Shown in pieces: positions 47,101 through 56,800 of a DNA stretch of 64,000 nt. Position 1 is the first letter of the stretch. Each line of letters opens with the position of its first letter. The DNA is from Miscanthus floridulus (taxonomy: Eukaryota > Streptophyta > Magnoliopsida > Poales > Poaceae): the NCBI RefSeq assembly GCF_019320115.1, contig NC_089593.1, forward strand, positions 12,557,873 to 12,621,872, read 5' to 3'. The notes below the pieces were generated by a model. It did no database searches and was not told where the DNA came from. It worked only from the letters and a program-made list of their open reading frames with translations. Made by a program: the position numbers and the translations under genes.

Positions 47101-49560
47101 TTATTCCACTGGCTCACCCCTATAGTGCAGAGTCCGTCGCCCAGGCGTTCTTCAGCGAGATCGTTCGCCTCCACGGGATCCCTCAGTCCATGGTGTCGGA
47201 CCGGGACTCCGTGTTCACCTCGACGTTCTGGCGGGAGCTGATGCGACTCACCGGGCCCAAGCTGCACATGACGTCCGCCTTCCACCCGCAGTCCGATGGC
47301 CAAACGGAGGCGGCCAACAAAGTCATCGTCATGTACCTCCGGTGTCTCACTGGGGATCGGCCAAGGCAGTGGCTGCGATGGCTGCCATGGGCGGAGTACG
47401 TCTACAACACGGCGTATCAATCGTCGCTCAAGGACACTCCATTCAAGGTGGTCTACGGTCGAGACCCCCCCTCCATCCGCTCTTATGAGCCTGGAGAGAC
47501 CCTGGTGGCGGCGGTGGCCAAGACAATGGCTGCACGCGAGGAGCTCCTAGCGGATGTCCGCTATCGCCTGGAACAAGCCCAGGCTGTCCAGAAGAAGTTC
47601 TACGACCGCCTGCATCGACCGGTCTCCTATGCCGTGGGTGACTGGGTGCTGCTGCGCCTTCGCCAACGGGCAGCTTCCTCTCTTCCCCAGGCGCCCAAGG
47701 GCAAGCTGAAGCCGCGCTTCGTCGGGCCTTACCAAGTCACCGAGTGCATCAACCAGGTGGTTGTTCGTCTAGCGCTGCCCCCACGCGCCAAGCTGCACGA
47801 TGTCTTCCACGTCGGCCTTCTCAAGAAGTTCGTCGGCGCACCACCGGCTACGCCACCTCCCCTCCCACCCATTCATCATGGGGCGGTGACTCCAGAACCA
47901 GAGCAGGCTGTTCGGTACCGGCTGGCAAAGGGTGTTCGGCAGGTGCTCATCCGCTGGAAAGGGCAGTCCACTGCTGGTGCGACCTAGGAGGATGTTGCCG
48001 ACTTCAGCGACAAATTTCCCCAGTTTCAGCTCGAGGACGAGCTGAACGTCGAGGGGGGGAGAGATGTCATGTACGGGCGCACCTATAGGCGCCATCGTGA
48101 CATCAGAAGGGCCGCGGAGCGTGCGCCCAAGGCTGGTGCCACCATCAGTGGCTAAGTTTAGAAAGATAGGATTTAGTTTCCTTTTGCATGCCTTAATTAT
48201 AGGACAGTTGGTTGGGCCATTGGCCATATATGCGGTGTAATAAACTTGGAGAGAGTTAAGCAAGATCATTTACCCTAAAGTTGCTCCTCTCTCCCAAACC
48301 CTCTCTCAAGCCGCCGGTGAGATCTTCTCACGGTGAAGGCCTGGAGCGCGACTACGAGTTACGTAGCCGCGGTCCGGCGACGTTGGGCGTTGAGGCGCTT
48401 GACAGTAGCATAGAAGAAAATGACCCACTAGAAAAAAAAAAAAAAAAAAAAAAAGAGCATGCAAGGCATCCCAAAAGCCTACTAGTTAAGGTCTGGAAGC
48501 ATCAGCTCCAAAGGGATGAAGATCATGTGAGATAGCCACGCATTGGCTCCAGAAGTTGCACATTAGTCATATTTTAGTTTCCTTTCCCAAAAGAAAAGGC
48601 AATCTGTAACTTTCCGAAGGGACTAGATAGTCCAATGAAGAAAAATGTGCTGAGCTCAAATGAATCGAGACAAATATAACACCATGTTTACAGTCTTAGG
48701 AAATGGAAATGAAGAGATATATCAGTCACAGATGTTAAGTCCTGTTCACTAAACCGTCCATGAAAGATACATATCACACCTGTAACTTACCAAAAATGCT
48801 CGAGAAGCACCAAACCAACAACCTTTAAGTAGAAATGCTCAGAAAATAATCATGAATGAAAACACATAAAGTATGAGGTTTATGGTACTCCTGTGCTACT
48901 ATCATATTACAAACCCTGTCCCCCAAGTACTGAATTACCCCTAACATGTCCACAGTTACAGATCCACAAATCCAAACATGCCAAGAACAAGCATCGCAAT
49001 TACTGAATCGCCACCACATCAAATCCAAATACATCCAGAGACTAAGAACAGATCTTAAGACATAGCAGTAAGTAAATCCTCACCTCAGCCTCAGCAACCA
49101 TCTGGTCGACATAGCTGCGAAGCTTATTAGCCCGGAGCGCCTCGGTAAAGAACCTGAACTGCTCCTGCCTGACGGAGTAGTCGACATCGAAGACGACGCC
49201 AGGGCCGAAGGTGGGCACGTTGAACCTGTACACCTCCTGCTGGCTCATCTCGGCCTCGTTGCCCTTGAAGAAGTGCGCCGACACCTCGGGCCCGATGAGG
49301 AACGTGATCTTGCGGGTGATGATGGGCACCGTGAAGACGCTCCCCAGGCGCGCGTACTGCTCCCGGATCATCGGGATCGGCCCGCGCATGAACTTGACGA
49401 GCCCGCCCACCACCGGCGCCCCCGGGATCGTCGGCGGCAGGCGCTTCTTGCCGCCCCCGGAGCGGGCGCTCAGGAGGAGCTTGAGGAAGATGACGGTGGC
49501 CACTAGTAGGGCCGCGCCGGCGATGAGCCGCTGCTGCTGCGGGATGTCGGCGAGATCCAT
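41178..49560 (-). CDS. CYP51: CYP51 sterol 14-alpha-demethylase (obtusifoliol 14-demethylase), two exons
   Basis: Exon 1 is 49560-49084 (159 codons, ending GAG before GTGAGG); exon 2 is 42179-41178 (after CCTGCAG), together 492 residues, the length usual for grass CYP51. The N-terminal helix (LIAGAALLVATVIFLKLLLS) anchors it in the ER, followed by the Pro-rich LPPTIPGAP hinge. The I-helix is AALFAGQHTSS, the ExxR motif is KEALR, and the haem loop FGGGRHGCLG places the Cys ligand at residue 434. The enzyme uses O2 and NADPH-P450 reductase to remove the 14-alpha methyl of obtusifoliol in plant sterol synthesis. An ATG four codons upstream (49572) is possible, but MDLADIP is the family start. 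The coding sequence has no defect. The 6.9-kb intron holds the Reina-like element and a Stowaway MITE. Confidence 0.96.
43004..43144. mobile_element. Stowaway MITE in the CYP51 intron
   Basis: 141 bp starting CTCCCTCCATTC and ending GAATGGAGGGAG, flanked by TA on each side (43002-43003, 43145-43146). The two halves fold back over most of their length. These ends and the TA duplication define Tc1/mariner-derived Stowaway elements. Confidence 0.9.
43401..43740 (+). repeat. 5' LTR of the young Reina-like element
   Basis: 340 bp, starting TGTCATGTACGGG and ending GCGCTTGACA. A TATA-like CCATATATGCGG lies near 43560. A long open frame without an ATG continues out of this LTR into gag. Confidence 0.9.
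43836..47987 (+). CDS. Reina-like gag-pol polyprotein with truncated chromodomain
   Basis: From the ATG in CACCATGG at 43836, 1,383 codons are open. The frame is also open upstream into the LTR, but with no ATG. Order: gag with a coiled start (MAEPTIKDLMEMMKSFQTEL); zinc knuckle CFNCNEPYSRGHNRVC (276-291); protease LLDTGSTHNFI (near 351); RT with FCVDYRALN and FFDDILIYS (Asp pair at 662-663); RNase H with VECDASTHGFGAVL; integrase zinc part, then core with DVGLDFIEALP, SVFTSTFW and SDGQTEAANKV; and a chromodomain start (VRQVLIRWKGQ). A TAG at 47985-47987 stands where relatives have the Trp of TWEDV. The same frame stays open for another 55 codons to TAA at 48153, inside the 3' LTR. The chromodomain normally steers integration to marked chromatin, so this copy probably lacks that end while its enzyme domains look whole. 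Confidence 0.9.
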   Translation: MAEPTIKDLMEMMKSFQTELSSVKADMATMKDKSASSSDNGGGGREEPPRDLDRPPRFQKLDFPRFDGKTDPMLFINKCESYFRQQRTMPEERVWMASYNLEDVAQLWYIQLQDDEGTLPWGRFKDLLNLRFGPPLRSAPLFELSECRRTGTVEEYSNRFQTLLPRAGRLEEGQRVQLYTGGLLPPLSHAVRIHNPETLVGAMSLARQVEQMELSRLPPPATRGAPRTLLPAPAPKPPLLALPAPPAAAPQPRQDGPPLKRLSPEEQAERRRLGLCFNCNEPYSRGHNRVCRRIFYLNGVEITADDEEPAGDDQQDGAPVFSLRAVAGMPICDSMQVRVSLGATTLVALLDTGSTHNFIAEDAARRTGLPIQPRPRLTATVANGERVNCPGVIRRAPVLIEGETFFIDLFVMPLAGYDLVLGTQWMVTLGRVVWDFVARTVSFLHQGRQVSWSDVADRRPPLLAATTTPNALLEELLHSFEGVFAEPAGLPPQRARDHAIVLKPGSTPVAVRPYRYPAAHKDELERQCAAMLDQGIVRRSDSAFSSPVLLVKKQDGAWRFCVDYRALNALTVKDAFPIPVVDELLDELHGAQFFTKLDLRSGYHQVRMRPADVHKTAFRTHDGFYEFLVMPFGLCNAPATFQALMNDVLRPFLRRFVLVFFDDILIYSKTWADHLRHIRAILAELHRHVLFVKRSKCIFGSPSVAYLGHIISAQGVAMDPAKVQAIHDWPAPRSARAVRGFLGLAGYYRKFVHDYGKIAAPLTSLLKEGFSWNDAAQAAFQALKAAVTSALVLALPDFTKGFIVECDASTHGFGAVLLQEHHPIAYFSRPIAPRHRALAAYERELIGLVHAVRHWRPYLWGRAFLVRTDHYSLKFLLDQRLSTIPQHHWVGKLLGFDFSVEYKPGATNTVADALSRRDTTEVGSVLALSAPRFDFVDRLRHAQRQEPALVALRDELAAGTRGAPWSLLDGMVAYADRLYIPPDSPLLLEVVAATHDDGHEGVQRTLHRLRRDFYFPAMRRVVQDFVRACATCQRNKSEHLHPAGLLLPLPVPQAVWSDVGLDFIEALPRVGGKSVILTVVDWFSKYCHFIPLAHPYSAESVAQAFFSEIVRLHGIPQSMVSDRDSVFTSTFWRELMRLTGPKLHMTSAFHPQSDGQTEAANKVIVMYLRCLTGDRPRQWLRWLPWAEYVYNTAYQSSLKDTPFKVVYGRDPPSIRSYEPGETLVAAVAKTMAAREELLADVRYRLEQAQAVQKKFYDRLHRPVSYAVGDWVLLRLRQRAASSLPQAPKGKLKPRFVGPYQVTECINQVVVRLALPPRAKLHDVFHVGLLKKFVGAPPATPPPLPPIHHGAVTPEPEQAVRYRLAKGVRQVLIRWKGQSTAGAT
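48065..48404 (+). repeat. 3' LTR of the young Reina-like element
   Basis: 340 bp, identical to the 5' LTR except near positions 48096 and 48122 by eye. Its first 90 bases encode the last residues of the polyprotein frame (YGRTYRRHRDIRRAAERA). Confidence 0.9.
48432..48454. repeat. Run of 23 A
   Basis: A mononucleotide run 22 bases past the right target duplication of the Reina-like element, in the CYP51 intron. It has no target duplication of its own, so it is not evidence for a retroposed gene. Confidence 0.8.
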
Positions 49561-49877
49561 CGTCTGATTCATGGGAAACGAACGGCAGTTCCGTGGGTTA
49601 GGATCAGATCGCGGTCAATGTGGCAGTGGCAGTGGCAGACTGGATCAGATCAAATGGAGGCTGTAAACCTCGTTTGTATCGAAGAAATTCCTTTTTTGTT
49701 GAAAAAAAAACAAACGCTGAATGGCAGGCGCTACAAGAGCAGAAATAAAAGGGAGATCCTCGGCGGCCGGCGCCGCAAAAAATCATCAGTGCTGGGGAAA
49801 GATTTTACCTTTTGCTTTCCCTAATCCAATTCGTCGGGACGGGGGCGGCGATGCGGGGGGGAGTGTGGAGTCCGGGT

Positions 49878-49887
49878 GTTTATATAG
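49878..49887 (-). promoter_or_regulatory. Likely TATA box of CYP51
   Basis: The minus strand reads CCTATATAAACACC here, about 320 bases before the CYP51 ATG. That would leave a 5' UTR of roughly 290 bases. No other good TATA motif lies in this range. Confidence 0.6.
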
Positions 49888-50043
49888 GTGTGCGGTGTGC
49901 CACTGCCAACTGGAGGAGGGAGTGGGGTGGGACAGCGAGAGATCCCGTGGCTGGGGGAGGACTGAGGTCTAGGAGGAGCGGATGGATTGACAATGGCGGA
50001 TGGGAGGTTTACGGGGGGCGGAAACAGGGGCGGGGAGCCAGGG

Positions 50044-50093
50044 AAGAGAGAGAGAGAGCGCAGGCAGAGGCAGAGGCAGAGGCAGAGGCAGGC
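50044..50093. repeat. GA and GGCAGA microsatellite in the CYP51 promoter
   Basis: A short (AG)n run is followed by four to five copies of GGCAGA, about 160-210 bases upstream of the TATA box. On the gene strand this is a CT/TCTGCC tract. Confidence 0.75.
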
Positions 50094-50311
50094 ACGCCGC
50101 CGGCGCCGCTGCTATACCGCTAGAGAGCTCCAGGGGCCCACCTGTTGTCGCATTCTCGCGCACACGTCGAACGCACATGTGTGGCGTGGGGCGATTGCAA
50201 GTTTGCAACCTGCTGCCTGTGCTGTGCCACGGATCCAGCGGATGCGGATGTGTGGTGCTGTGGGTGGACCTCTGGTCAGCTGCCTGATAGAGAGACACGT
50301 TGCAAAGAGCA

Positions 50312-50523
50312 AAATACACAGCCAGTTCTTGAACTTGGCCGACAAAGTTATTCAGGTCTCCGACAACTGCTAAAACTGATATCTATGGGTTTCGTAGATG
50401 GTATCATTTACGTCCTTAAATACACAGCCAGTTCTTGAACTTGGCCGACAAAGTTATTCAGGTCTCTGACAACTACTAAAACTGATATCTATGGGTCTCG
50501 TAGATGGTATCATTTACGTCCTT
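50312..50523. repeat. 106-bp tandem duplication
   Basis: Two head-to-tail units (50312-50417, 50418-50523), each starting AAATACACAGCCAGTTC and ending TTTACGTCCTT, with only a few differences. They lie about 0.4-0.6 kb upstream of the CYP51 TATA box. Confidence 0.85.
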
Positions 50524-50699
50524 AAACTTTTAACGTGATCACTGCAGGTCTCTAAAGTTATTTATGTCTCTAACAACTACTAAAGTGATATCTATGGCTC
50601 TCTAAATTTACACATGTTGGATCGACGTCTAACATAAAGTCAGCGTGCCACGCCAGCTTATAGAGTATGTTAGACCATATTTGGACAGTGACGATACCG

Positions 50700-50915
50700 C
50701 TTGCCAAGTTTAGGGACCAACGGTAATCACCTTGAAAGTTCAGGGATCAGGATGACACCGCCAGTTAAATTTAGAGATCTGCGGTGATCACCTTGAAAAT
50801 TCAGGGACCTGGATGACACCGTCTGCCAAGTTTAGAAACCCACATATATCACTTTAAAAGTTCAGGGACCTAGACGACACCGTCGGCCAAGTTCAGGGAC
50901 CGACGATGAATTTTG
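50700..50915. repeat. Degenerate repeat of about 60 bp, nearly four units
   Basis: Units begin GCCAAGTTTAGGGACC or close variants near 50702, 50761, 50824 and 50886. Each contains TTGAAAGTTCAGGGA and GATGACACCG. The 106-bp duplication upstream shares the theme (GTTCTTGAACTTGGCC, GTCTC), so all may be subterminal DNA of one old element that I cannot name. Confidence 0.65.
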
Positions 50916-51296
50916 CTCCATTGCAAATTTCATCTTTTGTTTTCCTTTTTTTTTGCGATTATATTTTGTTTTCCATATGACGATTTTGCTGAGCAATGCC
51001 GGGAGCTATGCCGTTCGGGACGTCTTCCCTTGCCGCCGGGGGCCGCCCTTGCGAACAAGAATCTTTTGCTGCGCTGGTCGCAAATCTCTTGTCATACGAT
51101 ACGACGCCTTGATGCTGCTTCAATTATTCTTACAAGAATTTGATGTGTTCGTATTGGTTCATTTTAGACCTGAGTTCATACCTGTGCTTTACAACTGAGT
51201 AATCTAATATGCAAATTGTACGATTAGATTTCTCTTTCAAAATGCTTTCAAAATGCTATGAAAAGAAACGGTCAACAAGTGTAATGGTGGATGCAA
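50916..51296. other. Spacer before the Tat-type element
   Basis: No gene recognised. It ends at the 5' LTR of the Tat-type element. The target duplication cannot be checked because the other end lies outside the window. Confidence 0.4.
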
Positions 51297-52186
51297 GTTG
51301 TAACATGGCTTTGGCGGATGGCGAAGGTCTCCGGCAGCGGGGTGTCGCCAAGGCGTCTTCGAGCGTCTTGGGGCAGAGACCCGGCGCTGACTAGGAAATT
51401 TCCCGACCATGCTCGAGGGGTCATCGCGGACTCCGCCAAGGCCAGACACGCATCCCGCCGACCGCTCAGGCGGGCGTCTCCGGTATTACGGGCGGAGGCA
51501 GCCTTATCTCTAAACTAATCAAACAAACGATCTTGCCTAAGTGTGCGCAGGTACTCAAGCGCGGGCGCTCGCGGTCCGCGCAAGCGTGCCAGCATGGCCC
51601 CTGCGCGGCCGGGCGGAGACCTGCGGGTGATGCCTCCGCCCAGACCGGCGGAGATTCTCCAAGGCATCGGCGCGCCCCTGAACGCGGAGGCCGACGGCGA
51701 GAACCATGGCCCCCGTGCGGCCGGGCGGAGACCCACAGAGAACGTCTCCGACCGTCCGGCGGAGACCCGCCGAGGGAGCAGCGCGCCGTGGGAGATGAAG
51801 GCCAGCGCCGGGGACCCAGGCCTTTGGGCCGAAGACCAAGCTACAGTGGCCGACTGCTCATGGAAGCCCATTACTTAGAGACGGTATGGCAGGACTGCCG
51901 CGCGGACAAGAGGCTAGCGGCAGAATATTCCAGGAATGTACTGTAGCAGTTGAGGAGCATTGTAATAAATTTTGTTATGTAGTAGTCGAGTCCTATAAAT
52001 AGGGGACACTTGTAACTATGGAGGTTGGTTGGTGAACGAGTTAATGAAACCATAGTTTTCCGCGTCATTCCCTTACTCACCACTATCCCCCTGTCGTTCG
52101 TATCCCTAGCCTTCGCCCGAGGCCGATCGTCAGACGGACGGAGGCCTCGGTCTCCGCCACGCAGATTGAAACCACCAGTTTCAACA
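51297..52186 (+). repeat. 5' LTR of the Tat-type element
   Basis: About 890 bp from GTTGTAACATGGCTTTG to TTTCAACA. The start matches 63966-64000. CCTATAAATAGGGG (about 51992-52005) is a strong TATA box. The motif CTCCG with its complement CGGAG is unusually frequent. Confidence 0.85.
51993..52002 (+). promoter_or_regulatory. TATA box of the Tat-type LTR
   Basis: CTATAAATAG, about 185 bases before the LTR end. Transcription would start about 30 bases downstream and define the U3/R border. Confidence 0.65.
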
Positions 52187-52202
52187 TTGGCGCCCACCGT
52201 GG
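52187..52202 (+). other. Primer-binding site of the Tat-type element
   Basis: TTGGCGCCCACCGTGG directly follows the LTR end CA. This is the site type seen in grass Tat elements such as RIRE2 and Grande; it differs from the Met-type sites of the Copia and Reina-like elements in this window. Confidence 0.75.
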
Positions 52203-52223
52203 TTGAGCCAAGGCAAACCAACG

Positions 52224-53870
52224 ATGGCAGGGAAAAGAAAGACCACCACCAGAGCAGCAGCGACCACAGGTCAGCGAGGAAGGCCTAGGCGCAACATTCG
52301 TAGCGCCTACGCAACCTCGCCAGCGGAGGATGACACCAGAGCAGACGCCCAGGGTCAATCACCGGAACCCCAAGACCAAGAGATTGAAGATCCGGAGGCC
52401 CAACCAAACTCAGCCACAGCACCCGAGCAAGAACTGCAACAGCTGCAAGCACAGTTGCAAAGAGCGCAACAAGAGAGGGACAGAATGGCAGCAGCATTCG
52501 TAGCTAATCAGCAAGCTATTCAAGCGTCAGCACAAGCAGCAGAAATAAGGCAGCAGTTGGCAGTCCTACATGCTGAGATGCTAAGTATGCAGCATGCAGT
52601 ACCAGCAACAACCTCCGCAATCCCAGCCTCCGTAGCAACACCAACTGCAGCCATGCTTCAAGGTTCTACGCCAGTGATCAGCCAGCCAACGATGCCATCT
52701 CAGGTGATGCGGAGGCCTATCGATCCTAAGTCCCCACTATCTGAAGGCATACAACAGTCGCCATGGCCAACATCGTACAAGCCAATCACACTACCCAAAT
52801 TCAACGAAAAGACTGACCCCCATCAGTTTATTATGAGTTACGAGGCAGCAGTAGCCTCCGCCGGCGGAGACGATGCCGTCTTGGCAAAGTCATTTGTCAT
52901 TGCAGCCGAAGGCGACGCGCTGGCTTGGTATTCTATTCTCAAACCAAGCACAGTCTATTCTTGGGAGAACCTTCGGGACAAGATATTGGCAAACTTCAAA
53001 GGGCTAACAGCACAGTCGCTGACTTCTACAGATCTATTTCAGTGCAAGCAAATGCAGGGAGAAACACTACATGACTACTTCCGGAAATTCGTGCAACTAA
53101 AGACGAAGGCACCAGATGTCCCAGACGAGATCGCCATTGAAGCAGTGATCAAAGGCCTCCGAATCGGGCCGTTCGCAGTACACTTAGCAAGAGAGAAACC
53201 AACCTCCATTCAGCAGTTGTATGACGAGTTTGAGAAGTACTGCAGATCAGACAATGACCTACGCCAGAGGCTGGAGGAGCAAGGTCAAAACAGACAACAA
53301 AACAACAGCAAAAATTCCCAGAAAACCTATACGAACCAGAATGTATCAAATCAGAAGCCAGGCCAGGGGCAAGTGCTCAGTATCGAGGGTCAACCCCAAC
53401 ACGAGCAAGGGCAACAGGCAGCGCCAACACGGCCGGAGACCCAGACAAGGAACCAAGGTCGGCAAGGTTACCAAGGCAAAAACTAGAACAGAAACCAAAG
53501 CCAGAAACAACGCAAGCCATATTGCGTCTTTCACGGCGAAAACACAGGGCACAGCACCAAAGATTGTCCGGAGACAAAAGAAACACAAGAAAGGATGAAG
53601 AACAAGCAGACTGCCCAACCTCCGACACAGCAGAGCGCAAGAGAGGTCAACACCACATACACAACTGGCCACCAGCAGTACTGCCCAATGTACCCAGCGC
53701 TAAATGCAACCTAAATACATCCCTCCACACTAACCTCTGCCTATTACCCAAACTTCCTACCAGCATGGCGGTCATCACCCTCACAGCAGCCTCCGGCGGG
53801 CAACTACAGGTCGGAGGCAAGCCTGACCTACATAAACCCAAAATCTCCCCATATAACCTACCTTGAAACA
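52224..53870 (+). pseudogene. Tat-type gag, broken
   Basis: ATG at 52224 (MAGKRKTTTRAAATT) opens 420 codons: a basic start, a Gln/Glu-rich coiled stretch (residues about 70-130), the retrotransposon gag core (PITLPKFNEKTDPHQFIMSY; AWYSILKPSTVYSWENL; HDYFRKFVQLKTK), then a Gln/Asn-rich tail. A TAG at 53484 interrupts the frame just before the knuckle CVFHGENTGHSTKDC (53525-53570). After that the frame is poor and ends by about 53870. In intact elements this forms the particle shell and packages RNA. Confidence 0.85.
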
Positions 53871-53889
53871 AACCCACCAGAGCAAAACT

Positions 53890-56800
53890 GAATAAGGTTC
53901 GAGCCTCCGCAGCCACAGCACCACATGCAGCAACTGCCTCCGCCACCACCACACAACCAACCCACAACACCAAAAAACGAGCCAAACCCAGAAAACCAAG
54001 TCAACCCTCATAGAGCACTGCCAATAATAGGCATGATATTGCCAATAGCTGGAGGATCATCGATGGAGTTTCAAACAAAAAAGCAGAAAAAAGATCACCT
54101 CCTCCTGGTAAACAATGTAGCAGTCCAAGGCCCGGCAAAACACACAGATTGGTCCAAAGTCCCAATCACCTTCACAGAAGAAGATCTCCAGCTAGAGAGC
54201 TACCCTCACGCAGACGCAATGGTGATCAAGACAAACATAGCAGCATGGGAGATAAGCAGAATACTGGTCGACACAGGCAGCTCAGCAGATATCATCTTCG
54301 CAAATACATTCGACCAAATGAAGCTCAGCAGAAATCAACTACAACCCTCCAAATCCCCTTTAATAGGATTCAGAGGCAAGCAGATACAAGCATTAGGAAA
54401 AATCTCACTCTCAGTGTCGTTCGGAACCCAAGCGAATGCCAGAACCGAGTACATAACCTTCGACATCGTCGATCTATATTACCCATACAATGCCATCTTG
54501 GGCAGAGGATTTACAACCAAATTCAACGTAGCACTGCATATGTCCTACCTGTGCATGAAAATACTAGCACTCCATGGTATTATCACAGTTCGAGGCAGCC
54601 AGAAAGAAGCAAGAAACATAGAGAAAGCTATCTACAGAGCCCAAAGAAACATCAATGCAGTCGAATCGGCGAACAAAGAACTAGAGCCTCCGGACATGCC
54701 CAAAGAAGAAACAGATATGGCGGGTCAAGAAGAGACAAAGCTGATCCCTCTAGAAAAAGAGTTACCGGACAGAAAAGTAACAATCAGCTCAAAATTGTGC
54801 AAGGCAGAAGAGGAAGATCTCATGGCAACCCTAGTAAAAAACAAGGACATCTTCGCCTGGTCAGCCTCTGACCTCCAGGGAGTCAGCAGGGACATCATAC
54901 AGCACGAACTGGATATCAACAAAAACATAAGACCAAGAAAGCAAAAATAGAGAAAAATGTCGGAGGACAGAATCCTGGCAGCAAAGGCGGAGGTGCAAAG
55001 ACTGCTAGATGCAAAAGTGATCAGGGAAGTCAAGTATTCAGAATGGCTTGCAAACGTAGTCTTGGTACCAAAGAAAAATGGCAAAATGAGAATGTGCATA
55101 GATTTCACAGATCTAAATAAAGCTTGCAAGAAAGACCCTTTCCCATTGCCAAGAATAGATGCCTCCATCGACAAGGCAGCCAGATGCCAGAGGTTCTCCC
55201 TCCTCGACTGTTTCTCTGGGTATCACCAAATCTGGATGAAAAAAGAAGACGAAGACAAGACAAGTTTCATCACCCCATTCAGGACATACTGCTACACCAG
55301 AATGCCGGAGGGACTCAAGAATGCCGGAGCAACCTTTGCTAGAATGACAAAGGAGGTTTTGGGATCACAGCTAGATAGAAACATCATAGCCTATGTCGAT
55401 GACATAGTGGTCATGAGCAAGAACAAGGATGATCATGTCTCCGACCTACAGGAAACCTTCGCCAACCTCAGGACAGCTGGCCTCCACCTCAACCCAGAGA
55501 AATGTATATTCGGAGTCACAAAAGGGAAGATGCTCGGTTATATCATAAGCAGCGAAGGCATCAAAGCGAACCCGGACAAAACCAGAGCAATAATGGCAAT
55601 GGCAGAGCCCAAAAACAAGAAGGAAGTACAAAAGCTAACGGAAAGAATAGCAATGCTCAACAGATTCATCTCAAAATCAGCAGAACGCAGCCTACCCTTC
55701 TTCCAAGCCCTGAGGGGCGGAGACAACTTCGAATGGGGGCCCAAGCAGTCGGAGGCATTTCATAACTTGAAAGAGTATCTGGCAAACTCACTGATGGTCT
55801 TCGTCCCAGAATCGGACAGCCACCTATTGCTGTATGTGGCGGCCTCCGACCATGCAGTCAGCGCAGTTTTAGTCCACGAGCTAGAAAAAGAATCAGGCAA
55901 AACTCAAAAACCAGTTTATTTCATCTTAGAAGCACTATCCGGAGCCAAGCTAAACTATACAGAGGTAGAAAAAGTCGCCTACGTAGTGCTGATGGCATCA
56001 AGAAAACTAAAGCATTACTTCTAAGCCCACAAAATCTCAGTTCCAACATCTCTGCCACTACAAGACTTGCTCAGAAACAAAGAAGCCTCCGGCAGAATAG
56101 GCAAATGGGCTACAGAGCTATCACAGTTTGGAATCTCATATGTCCCCAGAACAGCAATCAAATCACAAGCATTAGCTGATTTTGTAGCAGATTGGACACC
56201 TCCGACAGAGCCCAAGGCGCAACCAACAGCTCAAGGCTAGATAGCATTCACGGATGGAGCCTGGGGCCAAGCTGGAGCAGGAGCCTTCGCCATCCTAACG
56301 GCACCCTCTGGCGTCAGACTGAAATACGCAGCAAGGCTAGAGTTCAAATCAACAAACAACATAGCAGAATACGAAGGCCTGATCCTAGCGCTGAGCAAAG
56401 CAAAGGCCCTAGGGGCAAAAACATTGACAGTCAAAACAAATTCTCAAGTGGTCACTGGTCAAGTAGAGAAAGAATACACAGCAAGAGAGCCAGAACTCAT
56501 CAAATACCTATCTGTTGTCAGAAATTTGGAGCGGAGATTCAAGGGTTTCACCCTCAAGCACATCCCAAGATCAGAAAATGCAGAGGCGGATGAATTGGCA
56601 AAGGCTGCGGCAAACAACCTGCCACTGCCTCCAAACACTTTTTACCAGATCCTGAAGTCTCCGGCAACTACGGAGACATCCAAGGCACCAAAACCCATAC
56701 TACAGCTGCAAAATGAAGATTGGAGAAAGGTGATAACAGAATTCCTAGAAGGCAAAACAACCAAAGAAGATGAAGCAAAAGCAGCAAGAATACAGGCTAG

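Larger units (their letters stand above)
43401..48404 (+). mobile_element. Young Reina-like chromovirus in the CYP51 intron
   Basis: 5.0 kb with 340-bp LTRs (43401-43740, 48065-48404), duplication GTAGC (43396-43400, 48405-48409), primer site TGGTATCGGCG at 43744-43754 and polypurine tract GAGGGGGGGAGAGA just before the 3' LTR. By eye the LTRs differ at only two sites, both transitions at CpG. It lies opposite to CYP51 transcription, in an intron. Confidence 0.95.

Noticed and set aside
48432..48454. Poly(A) tail of a processed pseudogene
   Set aside because: The A run has no retroposed gene beside it and no target duplication.
49561..49572. Alternative CYP51 start four codons upstream
   Set aside because: MDLADIP is the family start and gives the usual 492 residues; the upstream ATG is possible but less likely.
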